In this document: positions 18,163 to 28,145 of the stretch, piece after piece | Position numbering within the stretch: the stretch's first letter is position 1 | Layout of the letters: every line of letters begins with the position of its first letter | DNA from: Clostridiaceae bacterium | GTDB taxonomy: Bacteria; Bacillota; Clostridia; Saccharofermentanales; Saccharofermentanaceae | Direction: 5' to 3' | NCBI GenBank assembly: GCA_012838315.1 | Contig: DUPM01000046.1 | Span: 1-54,537 of the forward strand | DNA length: 54,537 nucleotides | The notes under the pieces: generated by a model | What the model was told of the DNA's origin: nothing | The model's database searches: none | The model's input: only the letters and a program-made list of their open reading frames with translations | Position numbers and translations under genes: made by a program

Positions 18163-18885
18163 ATGACCGAACGACCGAAGACACATTTATCTGTCTCAGA
18201 AAGAGAAGCCATGACGGAGAAGTTTTTAGGCTATATTTTCGATCTTGATGGAACGCTTCTTGATTCCATGCAATTGTGGTTGGATATCGACAGAGCATTT
18301 CTACGCGAACTCGGATTCGAAGCGGACGATGATTATTCGCAAGCAGTGAAGAGCATGGGCTATGAGGCCGCCGCACAATACACCGTTGATCGATATCTGC
18401 TCGATTTATCCGCTGAGGAAGTCATGCGCCGCTGGCAGGAAATGTCGTTTATCGCCTATGACCGCCATGTAGATCTGAAGCCGGGGGCACTTGATTATTT
18501 GCACACATTAAAAACCCAAGGCAAGCGCCTCGGTATCGCGACCGCTCTGAACCAAACACACATTGAGGCGGCGCTCAACCGGCATGCCATCAAGCATCTT
18601 TTTGACACAATTACCATGTTAAGCGAGGTTCACCGCGGCAAGGGACATCCGGATATTTATCTCTTGGCGGCACAACGATTGGGTATCCATCCCTCTCATT
18701 GCATCGTCTTCGAAGACATACTCTCCGGCATTAAGGGTGCAAAAAAAGGCGGATTCACCGTCTGTGGCGTTTTTGACGCATCTTCAGAAAAAGATTGGAC
18801 GGAGATTGGCGCCTATGCAGACTTGACCATCAGGCACTGGGACGAGCTTCGCACCATTCGGTCCGATGAAGCAGACGCACGTTAA
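18163..18885 (+). CDS. HAD-superfamily phosphatase, beta-phosphoglucomutase-like
   Basis: This is a HAD hydrolase with an alpha-helical cap of the beta-phosphoglucomutase/phosphatase subclass. Motif I is FDLDGTLLDSM (nucleophile and acid Asp), motif II the Thr in GIATALN, motif III the Lys in KGHPDIY, and motif IV VFEDILSGIKGA. The substrate is unknown; relatives hydrolyse sugar phosphates or phosphoglycolate. The frame allows a start at 18163 (240 aa, GAGG 16 nt upstream) or at 18211 (224 aa, beginning MTEKFLGYIFDLDGT, the usual distance to motif I). Neither has a convincing binding site; the longer is listed. Its 3' end lies 19 nt from the end of the truncated uvsE on the opposite strand. 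Confidence 0.88.
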   Translation: MTERPKTHLSVSEREAMTEKFLGYIFDLDGTLLDSMQLWLDIDRAFLRELGFEADDDYSQAVKSMGYEAAAQYTVDRYLLDLSAEEVMRRWQEMSFIAYDRHVDLKPGALDYLHTLKTQGKRLGIATALNQTHIEAALNRHAIKHLFDTITMLSEVHRGKGHPDIYLLAAQRLGIHPSHCIVFEDILSGIKGAKKGGFTVCGVFDASSEKDWTEIGAYADLTIRHWDELRTIRSDEADAR

Positions 18886-18904
18886 TTCCCCCTTCAACGA
18901 CGTG

Positions 18905-19510
18905 TCATATATAAACCACCGGCACACCGATCTCAGAACTGATTTGAAGGACGTCATCAACCGTATATAAACGCTCGTCATTCTCAATAACCAGCCGTCT
19001 TCGGATCTTATCGTCTAAAGCGCGAAATCGCTTAACAAATCGTCGCATCGCCTCGACTTTATCGTCATATACGCCCCCGATGTGGAGGACAATTTTCGAT
19101 GACAATGGTGTGCCGAGCACATCGAGAAATTTCGCATGCCAAGTCAAATCGTCAACGGCTCGAGTCAGAACACCTTCGTCTTTTGTATTAATCACCGTAT
19201 ACTGACCGGGATGCATGGACACCCGAATTCGTCCAGCCATAATTTTACCGGAGATTCTCTTTAATGACTCTTGAAAATCATTCGCCCAATCGACCGTATT
19301 AACGGCTGTACCGGCGAACGGAATGATGTCAGAGCTGATTCGAAACAGTCTTATGCCTTGCTCGACATTGTAGTCAATCTGTCTTTCCAAAGAACGCAGG
19401 TTGCTGCCAATGATTTCCGAAAGCAATTCCGGCGTCGCAAACTTCTTCGTACATGTTCGCAAGCCCGTTCCGGGGACACCAATCGAAATACACGCATAGC
19501 CGATGCTCAT
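18905..19510 (-). pseudogene. uvsE: UV damage endonuclease UvsE, C-terminally truncated
   Basis: The 201 residues match the N-terminal two thirds of UV damage endonuclease, a TIM-barrel enzyme nicking 5' of UV photoproducts. Visible blocks are GYACISIGVPGTGLRTCT, LFRISSDIIPFA, SMHPGQYTVIN (metal His), VLHIGGVYDDK and LVIENDERLYTVDDVL (metal Glu). The frame ends at VPVVYI followed by TGA, exactly where the family has a metal-binding Asp-x-x-His-His strand; the remaining 90-100 residues, with the last metal ligands, are missing. No continuation is seen in other frames, which run antisense into the HAD gene. It is probably inactive. It is the last gene of the fumarase transcript (27-nt gap) and lacks a good binding site. 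Confidence 0.75.
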
Positions 19511-19537
19511 CTTACGAAAATCCTTCTGTAGTGATGC

Positions 19538-20155
19538 TTAATGCAAAAAGTCTACACTTTTATTAATCTGCTCAATGATGGGCTCTTGCTTCTCGGCAAA
19601 GCCCTTTTTGTTGCGCTCAAACAAATTATTGCCTTGTGTATCAATGGAGACGATGAGCGGCCCAAAATCCTTCACGCGCATGACCCACATCGCTTCAGGC
19701 ATCCCCAGATCCAACCACTCCACACGCTCAACTTCTTCGACGCGCTCAGCAGCTAATACGGCACAGCCTCCGGGGAAAACGGTGTGAATGGCGCATTGTT
19801 GCACACATCCTTCAGTTGTCTTCGGACCCATACCACCCTTGCCGACAATCAATTTAACGCCTGTCTTCTCGAGGAATTCTTTCTGATAACGGTCCATACG
19901 CATACTCGTTGTCGGACCGACCGAGATGACTCGATATCCGCTACTCTGAGACACATCTTCCTGCATGATTGGTCCGGCATGAAAAATGGCCTTACCCGCC
20001 AAATCAACAGGAAGAGCCTTCCCCTGCTTAATCGCGCGTTGGTGCACATCATCTCGACCTGTAATCAGTTCACCGGTTAAGTAGACGATATCTCCGATAC
20101 GCAGATCGCGAATATCTTCATCGCGAATCGGTGTGGTTAAGTATACTTTATTCAC
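19538..20155 (-). CDS. Fe-S fumarate hydratase, beta subunit
   Basis: This 205-residue protein is the C-terminal (beta) subunit of class I fumarase or L-tartrate dehydratase, which interconverts fumarate and malate using a [4Fe-4S] cluster. Family blocks are LTTPIRDEDIRDLRIGD near the start, IFHAGP, VGPTTSMRMD, IVGKGGM and EAMWVMRVKDFGPLIVSID. Its start overlaps the alpha-subunit stop by 4 nt, so translation is coupled and equimolar subunits are expected. Fumarase is more likely than tartrate dehydratase in a general metabolic context, but the sequence alone does not exclude the latter. Confidence 0.93.
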   Translation of the reverse strand: MNKVYLTTPIRDEDIRDLRIGDIVYLTGELITGRDDVHQRAIKQGKALPVDLAGKAIFHAGPIMQEDVSQSSGYRVISVGPTTSMRMDRYQKEFLEKTGVKLIVGKGGMGPKTTEGCVQQCAIHTVFPGGCAVLAAERVEEVERVEWLDLGMPEAMWVMRVKDFGPLIVSIDTQGNNLFERNKKGFAEKQEPIIEQINKSVDFLH

Positions 20156-21066
20156 AATGCCACCCCCCTATGGGACAGAACCTCATACTCTAAATTCGAA
20201 TGGATTCGGATTCTTGAGCGCCGATGCGCCCAACAGCCGGTCGAAATACCCACGGCTAAAGTCGCCGGATGCCGCGCTGCGTGTTCAATGTGAACGGCCA
20301 TGACGGATTCGGCGCCTGTGAGTCCCCCCGGACCGATCCCCACCGCATCGAGCCCGTCTCGAATCTGTTTCTCAAGCATAGCGCCTCTGGGATTTGGGTT
20401 CTCGGAACCAATCGTGCGTAGCAACGCCTTTTTCGAAAGTTTGGCAGCAACTTCAGCGGATCCTGCGATACCCACACCGACCAACAACGGCGGGCAAGCG
20501 TTAATACCCAGTGTTGTTACGCGGTCAAATACGAATCTTACGATTCCCTCATAGCCTTCAAGCGGCATCAAAACTTTCGCCATACCGGGAAGACTGCAAC
20601 CACCGCCTGCCATGTACATATATATTTCTATGTCATCTCTTCCGGGAACAATTTCCCATTCAATCCAAGGGACGCGATATCCAATGTTTGTACCGGTGTT
20701 TTTCTCATCGAAAACTTCAACCGCATTCTGACGAAGCGGTGCGGATTGGGTCGCTTGGAGAACCGCCTCTTGCAGTGCACCCTCAATCACATCCATGTAT
20801 GGAAAAGCAGTACCGACTCGAACAAAATACTGAACGAGTCCCGTATCCTGACACACCGGTCGATCTAAGCGATTCGCCATATCCATATTTTCGAACATCG
20901 CATCATAAATAATCCGGGCAAACTCACTGTGCTCAGCTTCACTCATTTCTCTAAGTCGCTCAACGACATCGTCCGGCAAATGTTTGGACGAATAATCCGT
21001 AAACGACGCGACAATATCGGTTAGTCGCGCCTTCGCGTCAGAAGCCGTCAGAAATCTGCTATCCAT
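20152..21066 (-). CDS. Fe-S fumarate hydratase, alpha subunit
   Basis: This 304-residue alpha subunit of class I two-component fumarase carries the three Cys that hold the [4Fe-4S] cluster: VCQDTGLVQYFVRVG (Cys72), MAGGGCSLPGMAK, and CPPLLVGVGIAG. The later GIGPGGLTG and AVHIEHAARHPA segments are typical. ATG 21066 has GGAGAG five nt upstream; the frame is open a few codons further with no site. It is followed by the beta subunit and the remnant of uvsE and preceded, 50 nt upstream, by an acetyltransferase gene on the same strand. The oxygen-sensitive cluster fits an anaerobic host. Confidence 0.94.
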   Translation of the reverse strand: MDSRFLTASDAKARLTDIVASFTDYSSKHLPDDVVERLREMSEAEHSEFARIIYDAMFENMDMANRLDRPVCQDTGLVQYFVRVGTAFPYMDVIEGALQEAVLQATQSAPLRQNAVEVFDEKNTGTNIGYRVPWIEWEIVPGRDDIEIYMYMAGGGCSLPGMAKVLMPLEGYEGIVRFVFDRVTTLGINACPPLLVGVGIAGSAEVAAKLSKKALLRTIGSENPNPRGAMLEKQIRDGLDAVGIGPGGLTGAESVMAVHIEHAARHPATLAVGISTGCWAHRRSRIRIHSNLEYEVLSHRGVAL

Positions 21067-21116
21067 ATCATCTCTCCTCAATTCAATTATTCACATTATT
21101 CACATCAGCAATTTCA

Positions 21117-21536
21117 CTACTCTGCGACGTGATCAAAATAATCCAAGTCATCACGCTGATAAAAGCCGTGTGCTGTAAAAAAGTCATGCCCGGCATCATT
21201 ATCTGCATCCACCAAAACGCCTGCTTTTCGAATAGAGTCCTCGGCGAAAGCAGCGTAGAGCGCATCCAGCAGAGCCTTGCCGATGGTTCTCGAACGATTA
21301 GGGTCGAGTATTGCCGTATGGTAAATATGTCCGCGTCGTCCGTCATGACCTGCAATCAAAATCCCGACGATGCGATCCTCGACACGCGCGATAAAACTAC
21401 AGTTGGGATTACGTCGGATAAATCGCTCAAAGCCAGCAGGATCGTCATCCTCAATGCGGATGCCGCTATGCGCAACCTGAGTCAATATATTATAGACGAC
21501 TGAATAATCTTGAGCAGTTATTATTGAAATCTCCAT
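21117..21536 (-). CDS. GNAT-family N-acetyltransferase
   Basis: This 139-residue protein has a single GNAT fold. It shows the beta4 strand FIARVEDRIVGILIAGHDGRRGHIYHTAILDPNRSR, where the usual acetyl-CoA loop Q/RxxGxG/A is represented by RSRTIGKALLDAL, and a C-terminal FFTAHGFYQRDDLDYFD. The acceptor substrate is unknown. ATG 21536 has a GGAGGT site; the open frame upstream to 21638 has none. It is the first gene of a probable transcript with the fumarase subunits, though no metabolic link is apparent. Confidence 0.87.
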   Translation of the reverse strand: MEISIITAQDYSVVYNILTQVAHSGIRIEDDDPAGFERFIRRNPNCSFIARVEDRIVGILIAGHDGRRGHIYHTAILDPNRSRTIGKALLDALYAAFAEDSIRKAGVLVDADNDAGHDFFTAHGFYQRDDLDYFDHVAE

Positions 21537-21821
21537 ATGACACCTCCCTAACTTATCGAAAGCATATTCAGTATAACCTTTTTGGTTGCATTTATGAATG
21601 CTCTCGAAAATGATCGCTTCATATCGAGAGAACTTCAAAAATGCAATTCAGATGCTTCGCATTTTCGCATTTTTCTGTATGCCTCGGCTGCTTTCATGTG
21701 TTAAAAGTATATGTTTTTCAGGCGCTTCAGGGAAATCGAACACACCTGTCTTCCGAAAACGAGATGTCCCATTTTCTGCAACTTCCACTTCATAATATTT
21801 CATAAATTATGTTTTTACCTA

Positions 21822-21850
21822 TTTCCAATTTCCCGTTGTCGCGTTATAAT
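21822..21850 (+). promoter_or_regulatory. Promoter of gdhA
   Basis: TTTCCA (21822-21827) and a perfect TATAAT (21845-21850) are 17 nt apart. The leader to the gdhA start is about 80 nt. The rest of the gap 21537-21939 shows no further gene; a minus-strand TATACT near 21570 may serve the acetyltransferase gene. Confidence 0.6.
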
Positions 21851-21861
21851 CAATCCGTTGA

Positions 21862-23280
<1,419 letters not shown>

Positions 23281-23317
23281 TTCATCTCCCTTTGAAGCTG
23301 AGCAACAAGTACAATAC

Positions 23318-23356
23318 GAGAGGATGCGACTTTACGGTCACATCCTCTTCTTTTTT
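23318..23356 (+). terminator. Intrinsic terminator of gdhA
   Basis: GAGAGGATG pairs with CATCCTCTT around a loop that holds a further GAC/GTC pairing, followed by CTTTTTT. Confidence 0.8.
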
Positions 23357-23412
23357 GCATAAAAATGCCTCCGACAAATCAGAGACATCATGATAGGACA
23401 CAAAAAACTATC

Positions 23413-23979
23413 CTATGCTTCCAAGCAGTAGTCTGCTAAGTCTACGCACTCGATACCGTTAAACTTAAACTCAACGATCCAAGGGCGAAGCGTGCGAACG
23501 CGACTAATCTCATCAAATCCAAAACGATCGGTATAGTGCTTAATAACCGTACCCAAAGCATTCTCATGCGTTCCGACAACGATACTCTTATTCATATGCT
23601 TGATTAACAGCATGTTTGTTGCCGCGACGCTGCGTGCCTGCACCGTCTCAAGGCATTCGCCTTCTCTTCTGCGATAGAGAAAGTCGGTCCACTGATGTTC
23701 AAGAAAATCTTCGTAATCGTCAATCCAAGCATCGGCAATCTTGCGCTCTCTAAAGTCCCGCTCAAGGTAAATCGTCTTCGAAAACTTCTCGGCGAGAGGC
23801 TTAACAGTCTCAACCGCACGACGAAACGGACTTGAATAGACATAGTCCACATCTTTATTTCCAAAGTACTCCGACAAACGAATGCTGTCAGTCTTGCCCT
23901 TGGTCGTCAACGGACGATGAAGCTCGTCCTTCTGACTCAAATCCGGCTCTGCATGTCTGATAAAATAGATCGTTGTCAT
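23413..23979 (-). CDS. Histidine phosphatase family protein
   Basis: This 188-residue protein belongs to the phosphoglycerate mutase-like branch. The phospho-accepting His sits in YFIRHAEPD near residue 8, the conserved Arg in SSPFRRAVET, and the second His in VVGTHENALG. It is probably a small-molecule phosphatase; the substrate cannot be named. ATG 23979 has a GGGGGTG site; the open frame upstream to 24078 has none. It lies 204 nt downstream of the PAS-GGDEF gene and may have its own promoter in the AT-rich spacer. Confidence 0.87.
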   Translation of the reverse strand: MTTIYFIRHAEPDLSQKDELHRPLTTKGKTDSIRLSEYFGNKDVDYVYSSPFRRAVETVKPLAEKFSKTIYLERDFRERKIADAWIDDYEDFLEHQWTDFLYRRREGECLETVQARSVAATNMLLIKHMNKSIVVGTHENALGTVIKHYTDRFGFDEISRVRTLRPWIVEFKFNGIECVDLADYCLEA

Positions 23980-24183
23980 TATCGCACCCCCCGTAAAATC
24001 AGATAGAGTCACGAAAACGTCTCTCAAAAGCATTCTCGTGCTTATCCGCTGCGGAAAAGCATGGCAATCTTTTGTCAACCACTATTAACATTATAAGCCG
24101 AATGGACATAAAATCAATTACTTTTGTTGTTAAATAAAATAAACAATCGTTGTCATAGACTAATATATAATTACCAAGAATTA

Positions 24184-25119
24184 TTACCCAGTCGTCACCT
24201 GATTACGACCGGCCTCTTTACTCTTGTAGAGAAAATCATCGGCTCGCTTGAGAATAGATTCGAGTGAATCTTCCGCTCTAACCATCGTAGCCCCAATCGA
24301 AATCGTTACTTTCAAGGCATCTCCGTTGGAGCGAATTCCGGTGTTTTCGACGATGGTCCGCATGGCGTCCGCGATGACGTACATGTTCTGCTCGTTCGTA
24401 CCGGATAGCACTGCGACAAATTCTTCGCCGCCGAAGCGGCCAAACAAATCGGATGAACGAATCATGAGTTGACAGGATTCACCCACCATCTTAATGACTT
24501 CATCACCCATCTCGTGACCATAATTATCGTTAAACGCCTTGAAGTGATCGATATCAATAAACATCACACAAAACGGCAAAGAGAGTCGTCTGAAACCCTC
24601 AAGGCGCGACTTGATAAAATCCTCGATGTATCTGCGATTAAATAATCCGGTCAACTTGTCCGTGAAAGCCAAAGTCTTGTACTTCTCGGCCTCGTTCTCA
24701 ATCTCCTGACGCTTGCTGACATCCACGAAGGATTCCATGACACCTAAAATTTTGGAAAACTTCTTAATGGGCACCGTTCTCAAATGCACCGGCACGCGAT
24801 AACCGTTACGATGACGAATCCATACTTCACTCTCACGAACCTTGCCGTCAAGCATAGCCATTTTCACAGGCGACCTCGCCTCGTGAATCGGCTCTCCGTT
24901 TTCACCGATGGGAGACAAAACATTATCTGTGACCGTCATACCAATCATCTCGGACGCCGAGATGCCCGTAATCCTTTCTGCACTATCATTCCAAAAACGG
25001 AGAACAAATTTACGATCAATAAAGTAAACGCCCTCTTGAGAATGATCCAGCATCGTGCGACAGAGCTCCGACTCAGACATGACTCCGGAATCAATCGGAT
25101 TCAGCAAGGGTTGATGCAT
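24184..25119 (-). CDS. PAS-GGDEF diguanylate cyclase
   Basis: This 311-residue soluble protein has a PAS sensor domain (about 18-135, with GVYFIDRKFVLRFWNDSAERITG and a PAC end GVMESFVDVSKR) followed by a GGDEF domain whose active site reads GRFGGEEF. DKLTGLFNRRYIEDF and FIDIDHFKAFNDNYGH are the usual cyclase motifs, so it should make cyclic di-GMP in response to a PAS ligand or partner. Its ATG overlaps the stop of the upstream HD-domain gene by one base (TAATG), which couples the two. It is the second cyclic-di-GMP gene in the window, besides the GGDEF-EAL protein. Confidence 0.93.
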   Translation of the reverse strand: MHQPLLNPIDSGVMSESELCRTMLDHSQEGVYFIDRKFVLRFWNDSAERITGISASEMIGMTVTDNVLSPIGENGEPIHEARSPVKMAMLDGKVRESEVWIRHRNGYRVPVHLRTVPIKKFSKILGVMESFVDVSKRQEIENEAEKYKTLAFTDKLTGLFNRRYIEDFIKSRLEGFRRLSLPFCVMFIDIDHFKAFNDNYGHEMGDEVIKMVGESCQLMIRSSDLFGRFGGEEFVAVLSGTNEQNMYVIADAMRTIVENTGIRSNGDALKVTISIGATMVRAEDSLESILKRADDFLYKSKEAGRNQVTTG

Positions 25120-25658
25120 TATTTTCCTCCCATTTCAGAACGCAAAGCGCTCAGCAAAGCACTGTTGTATTTATGTCCGAGAGTCTCTATAAAAGAGCAG
25201 TATTTATCAATCAAGCAAACGATGAGCGACTCCCTATAGCGGGGGCAACGGCGCAGTGTAAGCGGCCACATGTGGCTCGAGATGATATTGATCTCTATTT
25301 CATTGAGTCGAAAATGTTCTTTTGCGTTGCGAAGAGCCGTGTCCGGATGACTGAATCCGTGAAGTTTTCTTCCCTTCACAGGAATGTGCCAGTCATATAA
25401 GTAAAAATCGTGAAGCAATGCACCTCGAATCAAACTATTCTCGTCCAAGCGGATACGAAGAAACCGAGAAACCCGAAGGCTGCAATGCGCAACAGCATAT
25501 ACATGCTCGAGTGTCGAGGTCCTGCCGTGTTGGCAATAATTCGCCATCTCAAGAACTAACGGTTCATTGAGCAACTCATTGTCTAGTCGAAGCAACGAAT
25601 TATTCCGATGTCGCCGCACCAGCGAAATGTCCGCCACACGATTCTCCCCCTCTGTCAT
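25119..25658 (-). CDS. HD-domain protein
   Basis: This 179-residue protein has a metal-dependent HD fold: EHVYAVAHCSLRVSRFLR, ALLHDFYLYDW (the His-Asp pair), GFSHPDTALRNA and LIDKYCSF. Small stand-alone HD proteins of this type are predicted phosphohydrolases of unknown substrate. I prefer ATG 25658 with AAGGGA upstream; a TTG at 25700 would add 14 residues. It is translationally coupled to the PAS-GGDEF gene, so a link to signalling nucleotide turnover is possible but unproven. Confidence 0.82.
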   Translation of the reverse strand: MTEGENRVADISLVRRHRNNSLLRLDNELLNEPLVLEMANYCQHGRTSTLEHVYAVAHCSLRVSRFLRIRLDENSLIRGALLHDFYLYDWHIPVKGRKLHGFSHPDTALRNAKEHFRLNEIEINIISSHMWPLTLRRCPRYRESLIVCLIDKYCSFIETLGHKYNSALLSALRSEMGGK

Positions 25659-25844
25659 CAAAAGCAGTCCCTTATTGCTCCGGTTGATATCACGCGTCAA
25701 GCGAAAAATGACAACACAAAAAAGGCCCCACCATTATTTCTAAAGTAAATATACCGACTCGGATTATTGATGTCAAACACGTTCTTGTTAATATTGTACA
25801 AACTTCTGCTTGTGTGCTCTGAAATCTTTGCCGCCTGACCTGTC

Positions 25845-25873
25845 TTGTCACCTGTAAAGACAGGTGATAAAAT
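25845..25873 (+). promoter_or_regulatory. nadA promoter with NiaR-type operator
   Basis: TTGTCA (25845-25850) and TAAAAT (25868-25873) are 17 nt apart. The spacer is occupied by an exact palindrome, CACCTG-N6-CAGGTG (25849-25866), whose minus-strand core TGTCTTTACA resembles NiaR sites. A further ACCTGTCTTG half-site lies at 25838-25847. The niaR gene ends this operon, so repression of nadABC by niacin-bound NiaR is the likely logic. Confidence 0.75.
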
Positions 25874-25906
25874 ACTCTTACTCTAAGAAATAATGAGGAT
25901 AAACGA

Positions 25907-26815
25907 ATGAACGACCTTATCTCGCGATTAGAAACACTCAAAGCCCAGCGTGACGCTGTTGTTTTAGCTCACTATTACGTTGACGGTGACATCCAAGACG
26001 CTGCCGACTATGTGGGTGATTCCTATTACCTCAGCACCATTGCGAAAAATCGTCCCCATCAGACGATTCTTTTTTGCGGCGTAAGGTTCATGGCCGAGAG
26101 CGCAAAAATACTCAGTCCCGAAAAGACCGTCTTAATGCCTGACACCCTCGCAGACTGTCCCATGGCTCACATGGTAACACCTGAGTATGTCAACGACATA
26201 CGATCCGCTTATTCTGATTTAACTGTCGTTTGCTATATAAATTCGACAACAGAGACAAAGGCGGTTTCAGATGTTTGCGTAACATCATCGAATGCCAAAA
26301 AAATCATATCTGCCATCGATACCAAGAACATCCTATTCATTCCCGATCGTAATCTTGGCTCATATTTACAAGGGTTTTTCCCAGAGAAAAATTTTATACT
26401 GCCAAACGGCTGTTGTCCGGTCCATGACAATCTACAGATTGAAGATATATCATCTATTAAAAGTAGTATTCCCGACGCACTGGTGTTGTCTCACCCGGAA
26501 TGTGCTTCGGATATAATAAAAGTCTCTGATTTTGTAGGGAGCACCTCTGAAATTATCGCCTTTCCGGCTCAATCTGCCGCACATAATTTCATCATTTATA
26601 CCGAGAACGGAGTCGCTCACATCCTTAAGAAAAAATACCCGAGTAAGGTCTTCCATTTCCCTTCGCCGCCCCCGGTATGTAAAGATATGAAGATGATTAC
26701 TTTGGAAAAGGCAGTACACGCGCTCGAGACCATGGCAAATCCGATCGAGGTTCCGGAATCACTCAGAAAGGCTGCACAAAAATCGCTCGTGAGAATGCAC
26801 GAGCTTGCGGATTAA
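25907..26815 (+). CDS. nadA: Quinolinate synthase A
   Basis: This 302-residue Fe-S enzyme condenses iminoaspartate with dihydroxyacetone phosphate to quinolinate, the second step of de novo NAD synthesis. The three cluster ligands are Cys84 (ADCPMAH), Cys169 or 170 (PNGCCPVH) and Cys258 (PPPVCKDMK). AHYYVDGDIQDAADYVGDS is the conserved substrate region at the N terminus. It is the first gene of nadA-nadB-nadC-niaR, with a GAGGAT site before ATG 25907. The nadB start follows the stop by 4 nt. Confidence 0.96.
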   Translation: MNDLISRLETLKAQRDAVVLAHYYVDGDIQDAADYVGDSYYLSTIAKNRPHQTILFCGVRFMAESAKILSPEKTVLMPDTLADCPMAHMVTPEYVNDIRSAYSDLTVVCYINSTTETKAVSDVCVTSSNAKKIISAIDTKNILFIPDRNLGSYLQGFFPEKNFILPNGCCPVHDNLQIEDISSIKSSIPDALVLSHPECASDIIKVSDFVGSTSEIIAFPAQSAAHNFIIYTENGVAHILKKKYPSKVFHFPSPPPVCKDMKMITLEKAVHALETMANPIEVPESLRKAAQKSLVRMHELAD

Positions 26816-26819
26816 CAAT

Positions 26820-28145
26820 ATGAAAGATATGAATCAAACCATCGATGTCATCATTGTCGGCACTGGTGCCGCCGGTATTTTCTGTGCATTGAACTTGCCG
26901 GATACATTATCCATACACATGGTCACCAAAGACAGTCTTGAAAACAGCGCATCCTATTTGGCTCAGGGCGGGATTGCCGCTCTTCGGGATGCCAGTGATT
27001 ACGACGACTATTTTGAAGACACTCTCCGAGCCGGCCACTACAAAAACTCCAGAAAAGCGGTTGATACAATGATTCGTCAATCACCGCTGATTATTAGAGA
27101 ACTATTGGACTACCACGTCCGATTCAATCGCACCGGAGACGAGTTATCATACACGAAGGAGGGCGGTCACTCGCAATCCCGTATTCTTCATCATAACGAC
27201 ATCACCGGCAAGGAAATTACCAGTAAGCTACTTAACGGACTTCGAAAAAAGAGCAACATAATCATCGAAGAATACACTAGAATGGTCGATATTGTAGTTC
27301 GTGACGGCCAATGCATCGGTATTGTGACGATTGACAAGACCGGTGCACCGAAAGTTCTTTTTGCAAAGGCCGTTGTACTTGCCACGGGTGGAATCGGAGG
27401 ACTTTTTAAACATTCTACGGCGTTTTCTCATATTACCGGCGACGCATTGGCGGTCGCCGTCAAGCACAACGTCAAGCTTCGCGATGTAAACTACATTCAG
27501 ATTCACCCGACAGCGCTATATTCCGAAAAGCCGGGACGACGTTTTCTGATTTCCGAAGCGGTACGGGGCGAAGGCGCTTATTTGCTGAATGCGGCTATGG
27601 AGCGCTTCACCGATGAGCTACAGCCTCGCGATGTCGTTTCCGATGCAATTCACGAGCAGATGATTAAGGACGGGCGTGGATATGTCTATTTATCGTTAAC
27701 CCACTTGCCTGCCGAAATGATTATAACGAGATTCCCAAACATATATCAGCACTGCTTGAAGGCAGGATATGATTTGACCAAAGAGCCCATCCCCGTTACC
27801 CCTGCCCAACATTATTTCATGGGCGGAATCAAGGTGGATTTAAAGGGACAAACCTCCATGCCTTATCTTTATGCAATCGGCGAGACGAGTTGCACCGGTG
27901 TTCACGGCAAGAATCGTCTCGGAAGCAACTCATTGCTTGAGAGTTTGGTGTTTGCACAACGAGCGGCTTCGGATATCACTCAGAACATTCCATACCGGCC
28001 GACCGAACAACCTGAAATCGATTTATCAATCTATCAAGATAAAGATTTTGATCTGGAATACAAAAATATCGTCCTCGACGAAATCAAAAGAAGGGATCCA
28101 AAATTTTATGAAGAATGGTGTAATGACAATAGTCAAATGGGATGA
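26820..28145 (+). CDS. nadB: L-aspartate oxidase
   Basis: This 441-residue FAD enzyme oxidises L-aspartate to iminoaspartate, the substrate of NadA. The FAD-binding DVIIVGTGAAGI, SSYLAQGGIAA-like ASYLAQGGIAAL, HPTAL, RGEGAYLLN and the C-terminal GETSCTGVHGKNRLGSNSLLE are visible. It is about 100 residues shorter than the E. coli enzyme and lacks the C-terminal helical domain, as is common in Clostridia. I start at ATG 26820 since similarity begins there; the binding site is weak, consistent with coupling to nadA. It overlaps nadC by 23 nt. Confidence 0.94.
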   Translation: MKDMNQTIDVIIVGTGAAGIFCALNLPDTLSIHMVTKDSLENSASYLAQGGIAALRDASDYDDYFEDTLRAGHYKNSRKAVDTMIRQSPLIIRELLDYHVRFNRTGDELSYTKEGGHSQSRILHHNDITGKEITSKLLNGLRKKSNIIIEEYTRMVDIVVRDGQCIGIVTIDKTGAPKVLFAKAVVLATGGIGGLFKHSTAFSHITGDALAVAVKHNVKLRDVNYIQIHPTALYSEKPGRRFLISEAVRGEGAYLLNAAMERFTDELQPRDVVSDAIHEQMIKDGRGYVYLSLTHLPAEMIITRFPNIYQHCLKAGYDLTKEPIPVTPAQHYFMGGIKVDLKGQTSMPYLYAIGETSCTGVHGKNRLGSNSLLESLVFAQRAASDITQNIPYRPTEQPEIDLSIYQDKDFDLEYKNIVLDEIKRRDPKFYEEWCNDNSQMG

